Shown: positions 24,000 to 36,099, numbered from the stretch's first letter. The stretch is DNA of 64,000 nucleotides from Gigaspora rosea (GCA_003550325.1 QKWP01000415.1:214253-278252), one strand, 5' to 3'. Notes: generated from the sequence alone by a model not told the origin. Translations and numbers: made by a program.

Positions 24000-24345
24000 A
24001 ATTTACCATTACCTTTAGTATTGAACAGTACTATAGAAACGCTAGATGTATCTAAACCACCAATTGAAATCACCTATTGTAAGGCTGTTGTTGAACAATA
24101 CCCATTTATTTAATACTAGACACAGGTTCTAGTAAGAGTTTAGTGTCGCATGAGTTTTTTGAAAAGAATTGGAAAGAGTATTAATAAGCCATCAATGAGA
24201 AATTTAATTAATGTATATGGACAAAGAAAACACCCTTTAGGAATTGTAGAAAACTTACCTATTGAGGTAAATAAGTTGCCAATTCCTATCGACATTGAAG
24301 TAACAGAAGCTCGAGAATATGCTGTAGTTGTAGGAACTGACTAGT
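24000..24345 (+). pseudogene. Aspartic protease of the LTR retrotransposon
   Basis: The motif L-D-T-G-S-S-K-S-L-V (Asp at 24119-24121) is the active site of retroviral-type aspartic protease, which cleaves the polyprotein. A TAA interrupts the frame just upstream (24111-24113). The downstream segment (24150-24344, containing L-P-I-E-V-N-K-L-P-I-P-I-D-I-E-V) is the continuation in another frame. Confidence 0.75.
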
Positions 24346-24756
24346 TGGCACGAGTAATGGGGAGAATAAATTTAGGATGTGGAATTTTTTAATACCAATG
24401 AGACAAGGAAAAATATAAAATCCTAATTATCTGTTGGAAAAGAATAATATATGAACAAGGGAAACTGGTACCATTGGAAAAAGAAAAAAAAGAAAAAGAC
24501 AGAAATCATGATGAAAATGATGAAGCGGACGAGTATGAAGAACAAGAAATAGAGGAAGAAAAAGTTATATAGTTATAGGTGATACAGATGAAGCTTCCAT
24601 CGTCGAAATTGGAAAAGATTATGTCAACATAGAAGGAGTCGAACAATCTAAGAAAAAATATAAACGGGTTAGAGAGGAAATGCAAATTAATAGCATGATT
24701 TGGGTGAAAAAGGGATAAAATAGAAATGTTAATATGCAAAATCTATAAAAGAAAAA

Positions 24757-25806
24757 ATGAGTGAATGTAATAAGTATGAAGAAATAATAAAAAATATAGA
24801 AATATTAGAATGTTTAGTGGATAATCTGGATGAAGAATTAGAAATTCCAGAAACCTCAAACGGAATTAATAAGTTAGAGGAACAACAACAGATCCAAGTT
24901 GAAAAACTAATAAAAGCAATTGAAGAATTATTCGCGGAAGGCTTAATCTAGTTGGAACAAACAAAAGAGAAGACATATCAAATCGTAATAAAGCAATAGA
25001 CTGAACCCATAAAACAAAACCTATACCGAGTATCGCATACCGAAAGTAAGTTCATTGCCCAAAAAGTTGAACAAATGATCAAACATGGGATTGTTCAAGA
25101 TTCAACAAGCCCATGGAGTTCGCCTGTAGTATTAGTAAAAAAGAAGAATAGTAAGACACAATTTTGTGTTGATTATAGAAAATTAAATGCTATGACTATT
25201 AAAGACCCCTACACAATTCCCCGGATTGATGATATATTAAGCTCGATAAATGGATCCAAATGGTTTTCAATGCTAGACTTAGCAAGTGGGTATTGGCAGA
25301 TAGAAATGCGACTGGAAGATCATGAAAAAATCGTGTTTGTTACCAAAGATGGGTTATATGAATTTTTAGTAATGCCATTCAGACTTACTAATGCTCCAGC
25401 AATATTTCAACAGCTAATGAACAAAATTTTGCACCCGGTTAATGGAAAATTCATGTTAGTTTATTTAGAAAATATAAATATTCATTCAGAAATATTTGAC
25501 AAACATTTAACTCACCTTCAACAAGTGTTTAATTTATTAAAAAATGCTGGTCTGCAACTAAATAAAGATGAGTATTGTTTGTTTAAGCGACAATTATCAT
25601 TTTTAGGTTACTTAATAAATGGGAAAGGTATTGTGCCTGACCCAAGCAAAATAGAAAAAGTTAGAGAATTTCCAACTCCCAGAAACCTGACTGAATTAAG
25701 AGGCTTCATTGGACTAGACTTGTACTATAGAAAATTCGTGGAGAATTTTTCTAGAATAGTATATCCACTAAATATGCTCCTCAAAAAGAACACGCCTTTT
25801 AAATAG
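24757..25806 (+). pseudogene. Reverse transcriptase of the LTR retrotransposon, active site lost
   Basis: A linker (24757-24951) is followed by a 243-codon RT frame from 25075. It shows P-W-S-S-P-V-V-L-V-K-K, F-C-V-D-Y-R-K-L-N, F-S-M-L-D-L-A-S-G-Y-W-Q-I (first catalytic Asp kept), V-M-P-F-R-L-T-N-A-P (Gly to Arg in the usual PFGLTNAP) and F-L-G-Y-L-I. The Y-x-D-D box reads V-Y-L-E-N-I, so both Asp are changed (Glu, Asn) and polymerase activity is not expected. A TAG ends the frame at 25804-25806, before RNase H. Confidence 0.88.
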
Positions 25807-26270
25807 AATGAGTGGTGTTAAGAAGCTTTTAAAAAATTAAAACAAAGACTAATAATAGCTCCTATTTGTAATACCTGATTTTACAAAGTCTTTTATACTA
25901 TATACGGATGCTTCATATATGGGTTAGGAGCTATTTTAGCCCAAAAAGATACCAAAAATAAAGAATATGTAGTAGCATATGCCAGCAAAGATTGAACAGC
26001 CCCGAAGGAAATTATTCTGCCACTAAAATTGAATGCTAAGCTGCTATCTGGGCTATGCAATATTTTCATTCCTATATATATAGCAAAGAATTAAAGTTAG
26101 TAACAGATCATCAAGCTCTTAAATAGCTTCTAAATAACCCACAACCTACTGGTAGATTAGTTTGCTGGATTATGATTGCTGCTGAATATCTATGTACTAT
26201 CCAATACAAAAAGAGCGCTACCTATAATAATGTGGACGCCCTATCTCAAATTCCTTACAGACCACCATAA
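25807..26270 (+). pseudogene. RNase H of the LTR retrotransposon
   Basis: Pieces in shifting frames show L-Y-T-D-A-S (catalytic Asp), G-A-I-L-A-Q-K, V-A-Y-A-S-K, and V-T-D-H-Q-A-L-K followed by L-L-N-N-P-Q-P-T-G-R-L. It ends with Y-N-N-V-D-A-L-S-Q-I-P, the usual end of the Ty3/gypsy RNase H region. At least one frameshift near 25920 and several stops are present. Confidence 0.8.
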
Positions 26271-26559
26271 GGAAGGACAAAAAGAAAAAAATACAAGTTA
26301 AAAAAAGAAGTTGAAATAGAAAAACAAAAAGGTGAAGTGATTAAAAACAAAAATAAAAATACATAAATAAAATAGATAAAGATAATACTTCCCAAAACTA
26401 TAATTTTAAATCTGGCCACAAACCAGTCCAGGTTACCAGTGTCTTGGCATATATAGATAAAAAAAAAAAAAGTAAAAGTAAAAATATAGTCACAACTATA
26501 TTAGCAAATTAAAACATACCTAGAAGATACTAAACTTCCCGAAAAATTAAATCCAAAAC

Positions 26560-27755
26560 AACAGAAGAACTTTATAAAACAAACCGTACATTACTTTGTG
26601 CAAGACAATCTGTTATACAGAAGGAATAAGAATATAAAAGAACTGTCTCTATAAGTGATTAGAGATATAGAATTAGAACAGGTATTATACGCAATACATT
26701 TGGACACAATGGCTGGACATTACAGCATAGAGTCCACATATAATAAGGCCAAGACAAAATACTTCTGGCTGGGATATATAAAGTGATCGCTCAATATGTG
26801 CAGACCTGCGACATATGTCAACAACAAGGAACTACTCGACCACATGAAAAGTTGCACCTACTAAAAATAGGAGAACCTTTTAATAGGGTAGGCATAGATA
26901 TAGTAGGCCCATTTAAAGAAATTATGGAGACAGGAAACCGTTATATCGTTGTGGCTACAAAATACTTGACAAAATGGCCAGAAGCTCATGCCATCTTTGA
27001 CATGATAGCATCTACTATCGCTTGATTCATTTATGAAGACAATATATACCATCATGGTTGTCCGAAGACCCTTTTGTCTGATCAAGGATGATCTTTTGTA
27101 ACAAAATCATAGAAGCTTTGTGTGAAATTATGACTATTCGACATCAATTAGCTTCTGCATATCATCCCAAACAAACTGTCTAACTGAGAGATTTAATAAA
27201 ACCTTATGCTTAACCTTAGCAAAAATAGTAGCCGATTACAAGAATATATGGGATACATTAGTATGTGCTACCTTATGTTTATACTGAATGCTCCAAAAAC
27301 ATACTACTAAATATGACTCCTTCCGCCTTATATATGGACGACAAGCTATCATCCCCCTTGACCTACAGTTACAAACAGAAAATATAACTACAGAAGTATC
27401 ATTAGAACAATCATTAAAGTCATATATAAGAAAATTACAGAAGATTTACAACAACAAAGGATGCAAGCTTAACAAAATATTAAGAAAGCACAGCAATGAC
27501 AAAAAGAGTATTACGATAAAAAAATAAAACCTGTAGAATTTCAAATAGGAGAACGAGTCTTAATATATGACTTAGCTAAAGAGAATATTTACAGGGACAA
27601 GTTGCGGGAAAAGTGAAAATAAGTTTATTACATACACGACTATGGTACAACTGGAGCCTATAAACTAAGAACAGAAGACAGAAAAATTCTAAAAAAATTA
27701 GTTAATACAGATCAATTAAAATGATATTATAAAAGGGAACCTAATATATATATAT
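26560..27755 (+). pseudogene. Integrase of the LTR retrotransposon
   Basis: The HHCC finger is recognisable (H-L-D-T-M-A-G-H, about 26698-26720, then C-D-I-C at about 26808-26820) but split by a frameshift at about 26783. The DDE core shows V-G-I-D-I-V-G-P (first Asp), L-L-S-D-Q-G (second Asp, after an in-frame stop) and T-E-R-F-N-K-T-L (Glu, after a frameshift). The C-terminal part ends with Y-Y-K-R-E-P-N before the polypurine tract. Integration activity is lost. Confidence 0.82.
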
Positions 27756-27820
27756 ATATATAAAAAAATTTTTTACCGATAGCTTAGATCAGTAACGTGA
27801 TACTTGGGGACCTTGTATTT

Positions 27821-27835
27821 AAAAAGGGAGAAAAG
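27821..27835 (+). other. Polypurine tract
   Basis: AAAAAGGGAGAAAAG lies directly against the 3' LTR, the expected position of the plus-strand primer. Confidence 0.85.
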
Positions 27836-28446
27836 TGTAGTATAGTAAGTAGTATTTGTATAGTATGTAGTATTAATATAGTAAGTAGTACAGCAGTAGT
27901 AAGTAGTATTAGATATATTAAATAGTAAAGTTGTATGAACTATCGGTACAATAATAGTACTGCAATGATCACATATTTGCATCACATGATGACTGTCGGA
28001 CCTTTACTTAATGGTTGATAGTTCGGGATGAATATAGTTATAAAGAGAGATACATTTATTTATTGTTTATTATTTATTCTTTATTTATTGTTTATTATTT
28101 ATACATTATTTATTGCATATATATTTATTCATTATTGCCAGATCTCTGCACTATCTGCCCGTATGCACCCGATTGATCGTATTATCATAATGCATTTGTC
28201 ATTACAAATACAATCGATCAGTCTGGGTTATTGCACATAATATCGATACCATCTTGATCTTTGTAATTGTATTATCTAAAAAAAAGAGAAATCAACGATT
28301 ATTAATAAGAAAACTCTATAAAAATGCAAGGCAAAAAACCTTGGTAGAGGCAGATTTCAGCCATATTAAATACACATCTTAATGAATATCTATATAAAAA
28401 TCTCTTAAAACTCTAAAACTCTTTATAATCGAATATTTCGATTACA
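27836..28446 (+). repeat. 3' LTR
   Basis: Begins TGTAGTATAG and ends CGATTACA like the 5' LTR. It differs by many C/T and G/A changes and small insertions, including about 13 extra bases after GCAAGGCAAAA. This indicates an old insertion. Confidence 0.93.
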
Positions 28447-29119
28447 GTAGATGAGAGTGCAACTAGTATATATACACTTTTGGTATCTAATTTAAGTGGT
28501 CCACCTACAGGTTTCATACTAGCTACTATATCTGCAACCCAACTACAGGAATTGCCTATTTAAACCCTCTAATCTTCTGCTTCTTACTGAACTTTCAACT
28601 AATTCACCAGGTATCTGCATTATCTATTTGGTCAGTTCAGATACCCAGCTCTCTTTTTCACTGGTTCAAAAATTATTTAATTTTAAGCTTAAAAATTTTA
28701 ATAAAATTTTAGCTAATTAAAAGTTATCTGCTATTAGAACCTAATAATTTTCTGACCTCTCTATCCTAAAAAATCAGATGATAAATAGTGGTTTCTTTAT
28801 AATATTGGTACTTTTGATATTTCTTTTTGGACTTTTCAAAATTTTGCAAAAAGTAGAAAATCTAGTTTTTCTCTCTAAAAGATCAGCAGTATTAACTTTT
28901 TTTATTTTAGGAACATGTCTACTATATTGAATTAAGTCACAAGTAAATTTCAGGTTTTTTGAGATAAACAATGAATGACATATGAGATATTTTAAAGAAA
29001 AATTCTGCATTGAAAATTTTTTTAGAAGGTATGATTGGGGGTCTTCCAAAAATTTATATAATATTTTGTTACTAATAAATTTCAAAATTTTACCCACTCA
29101 CTTACACCTGATACTCAAT
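28447..29119. other. AT-rich spacer
   Basis: No gene or element boundary recognised. A minus-strand open stretch at 28774-29097 has Lys/Phe/Leu-rich composition and no domain, so I do not call it. Confidence 0.4.
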
Positions 29120-29850
29120 TAGCCAATCAAATTTTATATTTTTTAAAATTTATTCATATGTTTCAATTTATGAAATTGATAATAACTATTGCTCTACTAG
29201 ACCAATTTAGATAATTTAACTACCAAAATGTTTGTCTCACTAAGACGATTCTAACAAGCCCAAAATCGGTAAAATCTAATTACAGGATTCCAAGATTTTT
29301 TAACTTTTGTGTAATTTTAATAGTGATTTTTAGAATCACTAAGTAAATTTCTTTAATAATGAATAACTTTGATTTACTAGCCTGTTTTATATGATTTAAC
29401 TACCAAAATGTTCATCTCAGTGAGACGATTCTAACAAGCCCAAAATTGTTAAATTCAAATTACAGGATTCCAAATCAATAATGATTTTATTGTTTGTTTA
29501 ACAATACAAATCTTTATCGATCTTGGAGCCCTGTAATTAAAATTTAGCGATTTTGGGCTTGTTAGAATCGTCTCACTGAGACAAACATTTTGGTAGTTAA
29601 ATTATCCAAAAAGGGCCGGTGGATCAAAAGTTATTCAATATTAAAGAAATTTACTTAGTGATTCTAAAAAATCACTATTAATATTACACAAAAGTTGAAC
29701 AATCTTGGGACCCTGTGATTAGATTTTAACGATTTTGGGCTTGTTAGAATCGTCTCAGTGAGACAAATATTTTGGTAGTTAAATTATCTAAATTGGTTTA
29801 GTAAAACAATAGTTATTAATAATTTTATAATTATATACTTTTGGCCAGAA
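29120..29850. repeat. Nested palindrome made of the same module as 15640-20740
   Basis: The ACTACCAAAATG..TCTCA..GACGATTCTAACAAGCCCAAAATC module occurs forward at about 29185-29300 and 29365-29475, and reversed at about 29525-29640 and 29685-29810. This forms an outer and an inner inverted pair around a centre near 29500. No coding capacity. Confidence 0.78.
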
Positions 29851-31254
29851 TTATAATTATAACCCAATATTTTTGGGACCCCACTCACCCACTAAAATAT
29901 TACATAATTTCTGGAAGCCCCTTTAGGTATAGGCCATTATTTTCTCTTATATACATATAATGCTAAAGTGAAGTGCTTCTTTGTATAGTATTTTATAATT
30001 TTTATAATATAGCTTAGATTTATCTCATTTTGTTTTAGTAGTTAGTTTTGGTTTTTTTTTTTAGCTTAGCCTTAGTTATTATAGAATTTTTTTTGTTTTT
30101 TTTTATCTTTATCTTTTTTCTGTTTTTTTTTTTTGGTTTTTGTTTATGTTTAGATAATTCTCTTTTATTTTTTTTTTCTTTTATTTTCTATTCTTGTATA
30201 TTTGAGCTAGGATATATATATTCCAGATATTGATCTTGATGAGAGTGATTTAAAGAGAATCCTGTTTTGATAGGTTAACTAAATGTGCCTAATTTTATTA
30301 AAATTAGTATAACAAGCACAGCTAAGTATTTTTAAAGCAGCCAGGTAGGGTCAGATTTGAATATTTTATTGACTTTTAGGTAGTTGTTTTAGATTTGAAT
30401 TTTGTATTTACTTGTATTCTTAAATCAATATAAAATAAAAGTACTAGTAAGCCTAGCAAAGATGAAAATTTTATTTAGTAAGTCAAAATATAAAAAAAAT
30501 TTAGCTATAGAAGAAAAAATAATGCATGGTAATTTGTACATTTTTTAGGTGAATTGGCAATTAAATAATAAGTTGTACTTTTTTAATTATAAGTTATCAT
30601 ATGGTGGGTAAAAAAAATATTGCATGGTAGTATAGGTATAAATTAGTAATTAAATTAAAAGTTTATGACTATAATAGTGGTCCATATATTTTTAACAGAT
30701 ATTTGATTTAAATTACTATATGCAATATTTTTTGTTTACTATATAATTGTTCAGCAATTGTTACTAGCATAATTATTTGATTATATAAAAAAATTATTAT
30801 AATTAGATGATCTCTATAAATTTTTTTCTGGATTTTTGCATTGTTGTTAGTTCTTTCTTTCACTTTTATAAATATTTTTTGTAAATAGTTTTTATAAATT
30901 CTTTTGTGAATATGTACTTTTGTAAATACTCTTGTGAATACTTTCATGAATGCTTTTGTAAATACTTTTATAAATACTTTTATAAATGCTTTTGCAAATA
31001 CTTTTATAAATACTTTTATTATATTACAAAAGTAATATATTTTTCTTAAATAAGAAGCTACAACTTTATTACTAAATTACAAAAAAAATATAATACTAAA
31101 AGTAAACAAATAGAAGGTTCTATTTATTTATTATTACTCAAACTATTACTATTTATAAATTTATTAAATTTTTTTTAGAAATAAGTTATATATATAGAAC
31201 CTATAGTATAGAAGGTTATATTATTACAAAAAATATCTGTTATAAAAATTACTT
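29851..31254. other. AT-rich region with T-rich tract and 12-base tandem repeat
   Basis: 30040-30185 is T-rich. About eight units of AATACTTTTATA/AATGCTTTTGTA type lie at about 30870-31020. The rest is featureless AT-rich DNA with no gene seen. Confidence 0.5.
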
Positions 31255-32310
31255 ATTAATCTACTTTGAATTGGACAACTCAGTTTGAAAATTATTATAA
31301 AAATACTAACCTTCCTAGTGAATTATCAGATATTTCAAATTTAAAGCAACTTGAAAAAGAGCTTTGTAAACACTTTACTATATGCTATAAGATCAATAGT
31401 AATAATATTTTGTAGCATCTTTTTAATCAGCTATTAATTCATTTAATTAATATTTTAAAAGTAAATTAAGTAAATTAAAACTAATTGACTTAAATGATAA
31501 AAGGGCACACACTAATCTTTGGCATACATTAAATAGAAAAATTAAATATTGTTAGCAAAAGATATAAGAAACAAATAGTTCTAATGCCTTAACAATTAAT
31601 GAAGTTTACCAAATTTTATTCCATCTTTAAACATCAAAGCTTAATCTAGATTAATTATTAAATAGTTTTTTTCAATGTACTTTGCCTTGGTCTGTATAGT
31701 AGAGAACATTTTTTACTTGAACTTGTCTCTTTTAATAAAATGAAAGATTCTAATGGCTATGAAAAAATTAAACCTTTTTAATCAAAAACAAAATAAAGAA
31801 ATTTTAAAAGCCCTGGTATAACAGAGATATTTTCTGTTTTACCAATTTTTGATATTGTTAAATCATATAATACATATATAGCAAAATGTTCAATTGATGC
31901 TAATCTTTAATTCTATCTTTATACTATCTTTATTTTATTAAAAAGAACTATTATAAGTAAATAATAATTGATTGCTCAATTTATTTAAGAACTAACTTAA
32001 TACTTTAAAAAGACCTTTAAAACTGTTAACATTTGGTATAACAAATGCATTTTGTAGAAAGTTCTATAAAAGTATTTTATAAACAATTAGTAGCATCATA
32101 TGATATTAATATTTCAAGTTATAAGACTACAAATCATACTGGGCATAAAACTTAATTCAAATTTTAAAGGTGCTTGAATTATCTAATTATAAAATAATAT
32201 AAATAATATGACATAAATCACAAAAAGAATTAGTATTTTATAAACATCTGATTAAACATATACAAGAACTTGGATATCAAGTTTTAAACAAGGTGATTAA
32301 TTATAAAGCA
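31255..32310 (+). pseudogene. Crypton-like tyrosine recombinase relic
   Basis: In shifting plus-strand frames, an N-terminal part (W-T-T-Q-F-E-N-Y-Y, L-E-K-E-L-C-K-H-F, then D-L-N-D-K-R-A-H-T-N-L-W-H) is followed at about 32110-32260 by K-T-T-N-H-T-G-H-K-T and then a degenerate N-H-K-S-Q-K-E-L. In active Crypton/DUF3504-type tyrosine recombinases these positions read NHSGRK..GHKSQ and carry the His-x-x-Arg and His of the active site. Here the Arg is His, and many stops are present. The family moves DNA by strand exchange through a nucleophilic Tyr; no such Tyr can be assigned here. Identification is by pattern memory only. Confidence 0.5.
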
Positions 32311-32789
32311 AAACAGTTGTAACTTTTTTTTAAATTTATAACTTTTTATTCAATTTTTTTTTGATTATTTGTAGAATTATCTATAGCTACTATGATGAAT
32401 AAATATGAATTACCAAGCTTCATATTAGTATTATTATTGTATAAAGGTTAAAAAATTTTGTTAATAAATTTTTTACTTTTTGCATTAATAAGATTACATT
32501 TTCTAATATTAATTTTTTCTATTTGTTTAGAACTATCTATATTTTTTAATAAACCAGCTCAAATGATATTGTTGCAAAAGAATTAATATAACATAATTTA
32601 TCTTAAGACAGTTCTGTTCAAGAATTTAGTAACTTTATTTGTGACCATATTTATTAATTCCTCAATTGTTATTTATTTTTATAAGCATTAACTTATTTAA
32701 AACTAAACTTTATTTGTAAATTGCATATACTAGTAAAATATTAATTAGATTCAAATTCTTTTAAAAGTTAATAGATAAAAATTATAGTT
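32311..32789. other. AT-rich spacer
   Basis: Possibly the 3' part of the recombinase-bearing element. No ends were recognised and no gene is seen. Confidence 0.35.
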
Positions 32790-33700
32790 TCTTACTTAAT
32801 CAGAATTTTAATAGTAAAAATTACTTAAACTATCAATTAAAAATTTAAAAAATAAAGTTCTACTTAAATTACTAGTTCTATTAATTAAGAATTTAAAAAA
32901 TGAAGTCCTACTTAGTGTTCCAAATCGAAAATCGATTAATCGGATTAATCGATTAATCGACGATTAATCGATTGACTTTTAAATATGCGATTAATCGATT
33001 AATCCGATTAATCGATTAATCGATCAATCGATTAATCTGATTAATTGATTAATCGATCAATCGATTGACTAACTAATCGACTAGTCGATTAACTAACTAG
33101 TTGTCAAAATCCGTATAAACTAGTTAATTTAAGAATTTTATTACAAATCGATACACAATACTATATGTGGTTAAAGTTGATTTAGTACTATCATGATTTG
33201 AATTGCGATGACATTCTTGATCATAATTTGCTCACCGATACTTTAGTCTTATAATCATGATTTTACACATGACTAGTATCATTTTACTATATTTGAGTAA
33301 TCGATTAATTGATTATTCGATTAATCGAATAATCGATTATACCAATTAATCGATTAATCGATTAGTTGGTACAATCGATTTTTAATCGATTGGTTAAAAA
33401 AAATTTTATGTGATTAATCGATTGCATTTTTTGGTCCGATTTGGAACACTAGTCCTACTCAAGTTATTGATCCTATTGATTAAAAATTTAAAAGTGAATT
33501 TTTACTTAAGTTGCTAGCCCTATCGATTGAGAATTTTAAAAATAAAGTTCTATTTAAGTACTAGACCTATTAATTAAAAATTTTAAAAAAAGAAATTATA
33601 TTTAAATTACTGCTCTATTTATTAAAAATTTTAAAAATAAAACTCTACTTAAGTTACTAGCTCTATTTATTGAGAATTTTAAAAATTAAAGGCCTAATTA
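32790..33700 (+). repeat. Tandem array with unit of about 55 bp
   Basis: Units of the type AAGAATTTAAAAAATAAAG-TTCTACTTAA-TTACTAGTTCTATTAATT repeat on both sides of the hAT-like insertion at 32913-33451, about six or seven units in all. No coding capacity. Confidence 0.75.
32913..33451. mobile_element. hAT-like MITE rich in ATTAATCG, 539 bp
   Basis: The ends TAGTGTTCCAAATCG and its complement are a perfect inverted repeat. The octamer gtcctact is exactly duplicated at 32905-32912 and 33452-33459. Both sides of the interior are dense GATTAATCGATTAATC repeats, so the element can fold back. No ORF. Confidence 0.93.
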
Positions 33701-33859
33701 TGCTATGGCCTTATCTAATAGTAAAGATCTAATTATGTTATTAGCTTAGATCAATTAGAATTTAAAATTAACCTGTACAAATATGATCAAAATTTGGTAT
33801 AGCTGTAACAACATAGCTGTATATAATATATTTTATTTTTACTTTTTTTTTATTTTTTA

Positions 33860-36000
33860 TTTTTTTTTTTATTGTTAAGGTGAGGTCATGCCTCTAACCT
33901 TATTGGATGTATATTAATCGTTACAATATATTGCTTACAATTATTATACTATCTACTTAAGTGTCAAGACTTGGACTATTTTATCCATAACCTAAACCTA
34001 CCAGAGCCTACCATATTCCCATATATACAGCTAGCCTGGTTTTGGACGTCCCTTTTCTCTAACCAACAGTTAGTATTCACATGTCCACCACTTTACCCAC
34101 ATTTCCTACTATCATTACTCCCAATTTGGTGTATGTGATTCCAGGTAGGCGCTTGCTGCTTCCAAATTGGTATACCTGCTTTCTTACTAGCATACTTCTT
34201 GGGAGTTTGTATCTCAAGTAGGGTGCGGGACGGGCCGGGCTAAGCCCGGAAACTTGCGGGCCGGGCCAGGTTTTGGTCCAGTTTGGGCCTATAATTTTTG
34301 AGCCCGCTATTGTTCGGGCCAAACACAAATCGGGCTCGTTAAATATCGGGCTGGGTTCAAGCTTTATAAGAAAGCCCGATTAGGCCCGATAATACCCAGT
34401 AAACTTATTGTCAAAATCATAAGTAAATTAACCAATCAAGTTATCAACGTCATAGCGAAAATCAGGTTTTCTGAAAATTGAAGAATTGGGTTAGCTGCGC
34501 GACGCAGTTTCGCTAAAGCCAGGAACGTTATATAAGTACATCTTAAAATTATAATATAATATATTATTTACATTATTTTGTTTTTCTTTTTAATAATAAA
34601 TGTAGGTCGTATAAGTACTATTTATACACCAAATAGACTCAATTAAGCTCAAGTGATTTATTTGCTATAAAAAAAAAGAAAATAAATCTATTACTGAATA
34701 TTTCTCATCCAATAACAGCACATCTGGCTTTGAATTTAATGCGCTCGCAATCTGATCTTCTGGTTAGTACATTAAATTCAAAGTCAGATGTTTTTTAATT
34801 GTCATATGAAAATGATCCTTTGGATCTTTTGCCTGCCAATAAAACCGTTATTAGTTGCTACGAGTCCATTAACTATATAATATAATTAATATTGTAATAA
34901 ATTAAATAAATTAATTTTCGAAGGGGTTAAAACCTCATTATCCTTGTGGATTTAAATTATATTGTCGATTCTTTTGAAATAAAAATAAAATAATCGAACA
35001 GAATAAATAAATGAATCCTATATCCACATTATTTCACCAACAAACGCATGTTGAAAACTTAATTTGTAGATATAATTATTTTACAGACGATTAATTCAAT
35101 ATATTGTACCGACAATTTTTTTTTATAAATTGCACCAACTTTAAACTTAAACCTGACTCTAACGACAATGACTAGAATTAATTTGCCTGCGAAATTTGCT
35201 TTTGGTGAAATACCTTTTATAAAACGGACTTGTCCGTGAATTACCCGGTTGCAAAATAACCTTGCCTGAAATTAATTCTCTGCGAATTAAGTTTCTGTGA
35301 AGTAATTATTGGTAAGTTGATCAAAACTGAGTGAACCTGATACCATTAAATAAATATTAAATAAAAATCTCAATACATTTATAACTTAACCAGATCGATC
35401 GAACAATCATTCGGGAATTATGATAATAGCTGTAAGTAAAAAATTTTAGTAATGCATATAAATCTGCAGGCCGGGCCGGGTCGGGCATAGTTTTAAATAA
35501 GGCCCTGCCCGCTTTATTTCTCAGGCTTTTTTTTTTTCACGGGCCGTGCTCAGGCTTACAAATAATTTTCGAGCTGAGTTTCTGGTCTAAGCAGGCCCGG
35601 CCCGACCCAGCCCATCCCGCACCCTAATTTCAAGCCATGCAGCTGCCTCTACTACATTGGGTAAGTATCTCAAGCCTGCATGCTGTCGCAACTAGCTGAT
35701 TTTTCTGCGACTTGGGAACTCAGAATTTAACAGTTTGAATTCAGAAATATGCGAACAACTATACTTCCCGCTATAGTGACAAGTACTTAGGCATGTTTTG
35801 CAGAAGCTTCCAGTTCCTGATATAGTTGGATGGCATCATGAGGCTCAGCCAACCTGATCTTTGTACCACTACATGCACTTATACCAGCTATACCTGTTAC
35901 TGGTGGTCCCAGATCCTCTTAATGACCTAAGACTCCCATATGGGTGCACCCAGAGTTCCGTTGAGCTTTGACATATATTTTATTTTTACTTTTATTACAA
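33860..36000 (+). repeat. Dispersed repeat family, copy 3 (longest), split by a hAT-like element
   Basis: 33880-34218 and 35627-35960 together resemble 15860-16245 and extend it on both sides. The 5' part also matches 1320-1500. The copy is split at ATCTCAAG by the insertion 34219-35626. No protein-coding frame is conserved between copies. Function and class are unknown. Confidence 0.6.
34219..35626. mobile_element. hAT-like element with TAGGGTGCGGG ends, 1408 bp
   Basis: The ends TAGGGTGCGGGACGGGCCGG and the complement of CCCATCCCGCACCCTA are GC-rich inverted repeats in otherwise AT-rich DNA. The flanks atctcaag (34211-34218) and atttcaag (35627-35634) agree at 7 of 8. Inside is a 22-bp inverted pair (ACATCTGGCTTTGAATTTAA at about 34729 and its near-complement at about 34770). 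No transposase frame is readable. Confidence 0.85.
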
Positions 36001-36099
36001 AGTTATAAAATATTTTATATATAGCAAAAAGGAAATAGCGACCCTATATGATTGACCAATTATTTTAGAGATTAGGATCATATATAAACAATAATAATT

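Larger units (their letters stand above)
20777..28446 (+). mobile_element. Ty3/gypsy-like LTR retrotransposon, complete but dead
   Basis: Two LTRs (596 and 611 bp) bound a primer-binding site, gag, protease, RT, RNase H and integrase in that order, then a polypurine tract. PR-RT-RH-IN is the Ty3/gypsy order. All ORFs carry stops or frameshifts and the RT active site is altered. The 5-bp flanks (catag before, gtaga after) do not match, so either the target duplication has decayed or the copy is recombinant. A 543-bp element is inserted in gag. Confidence 0.93.
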
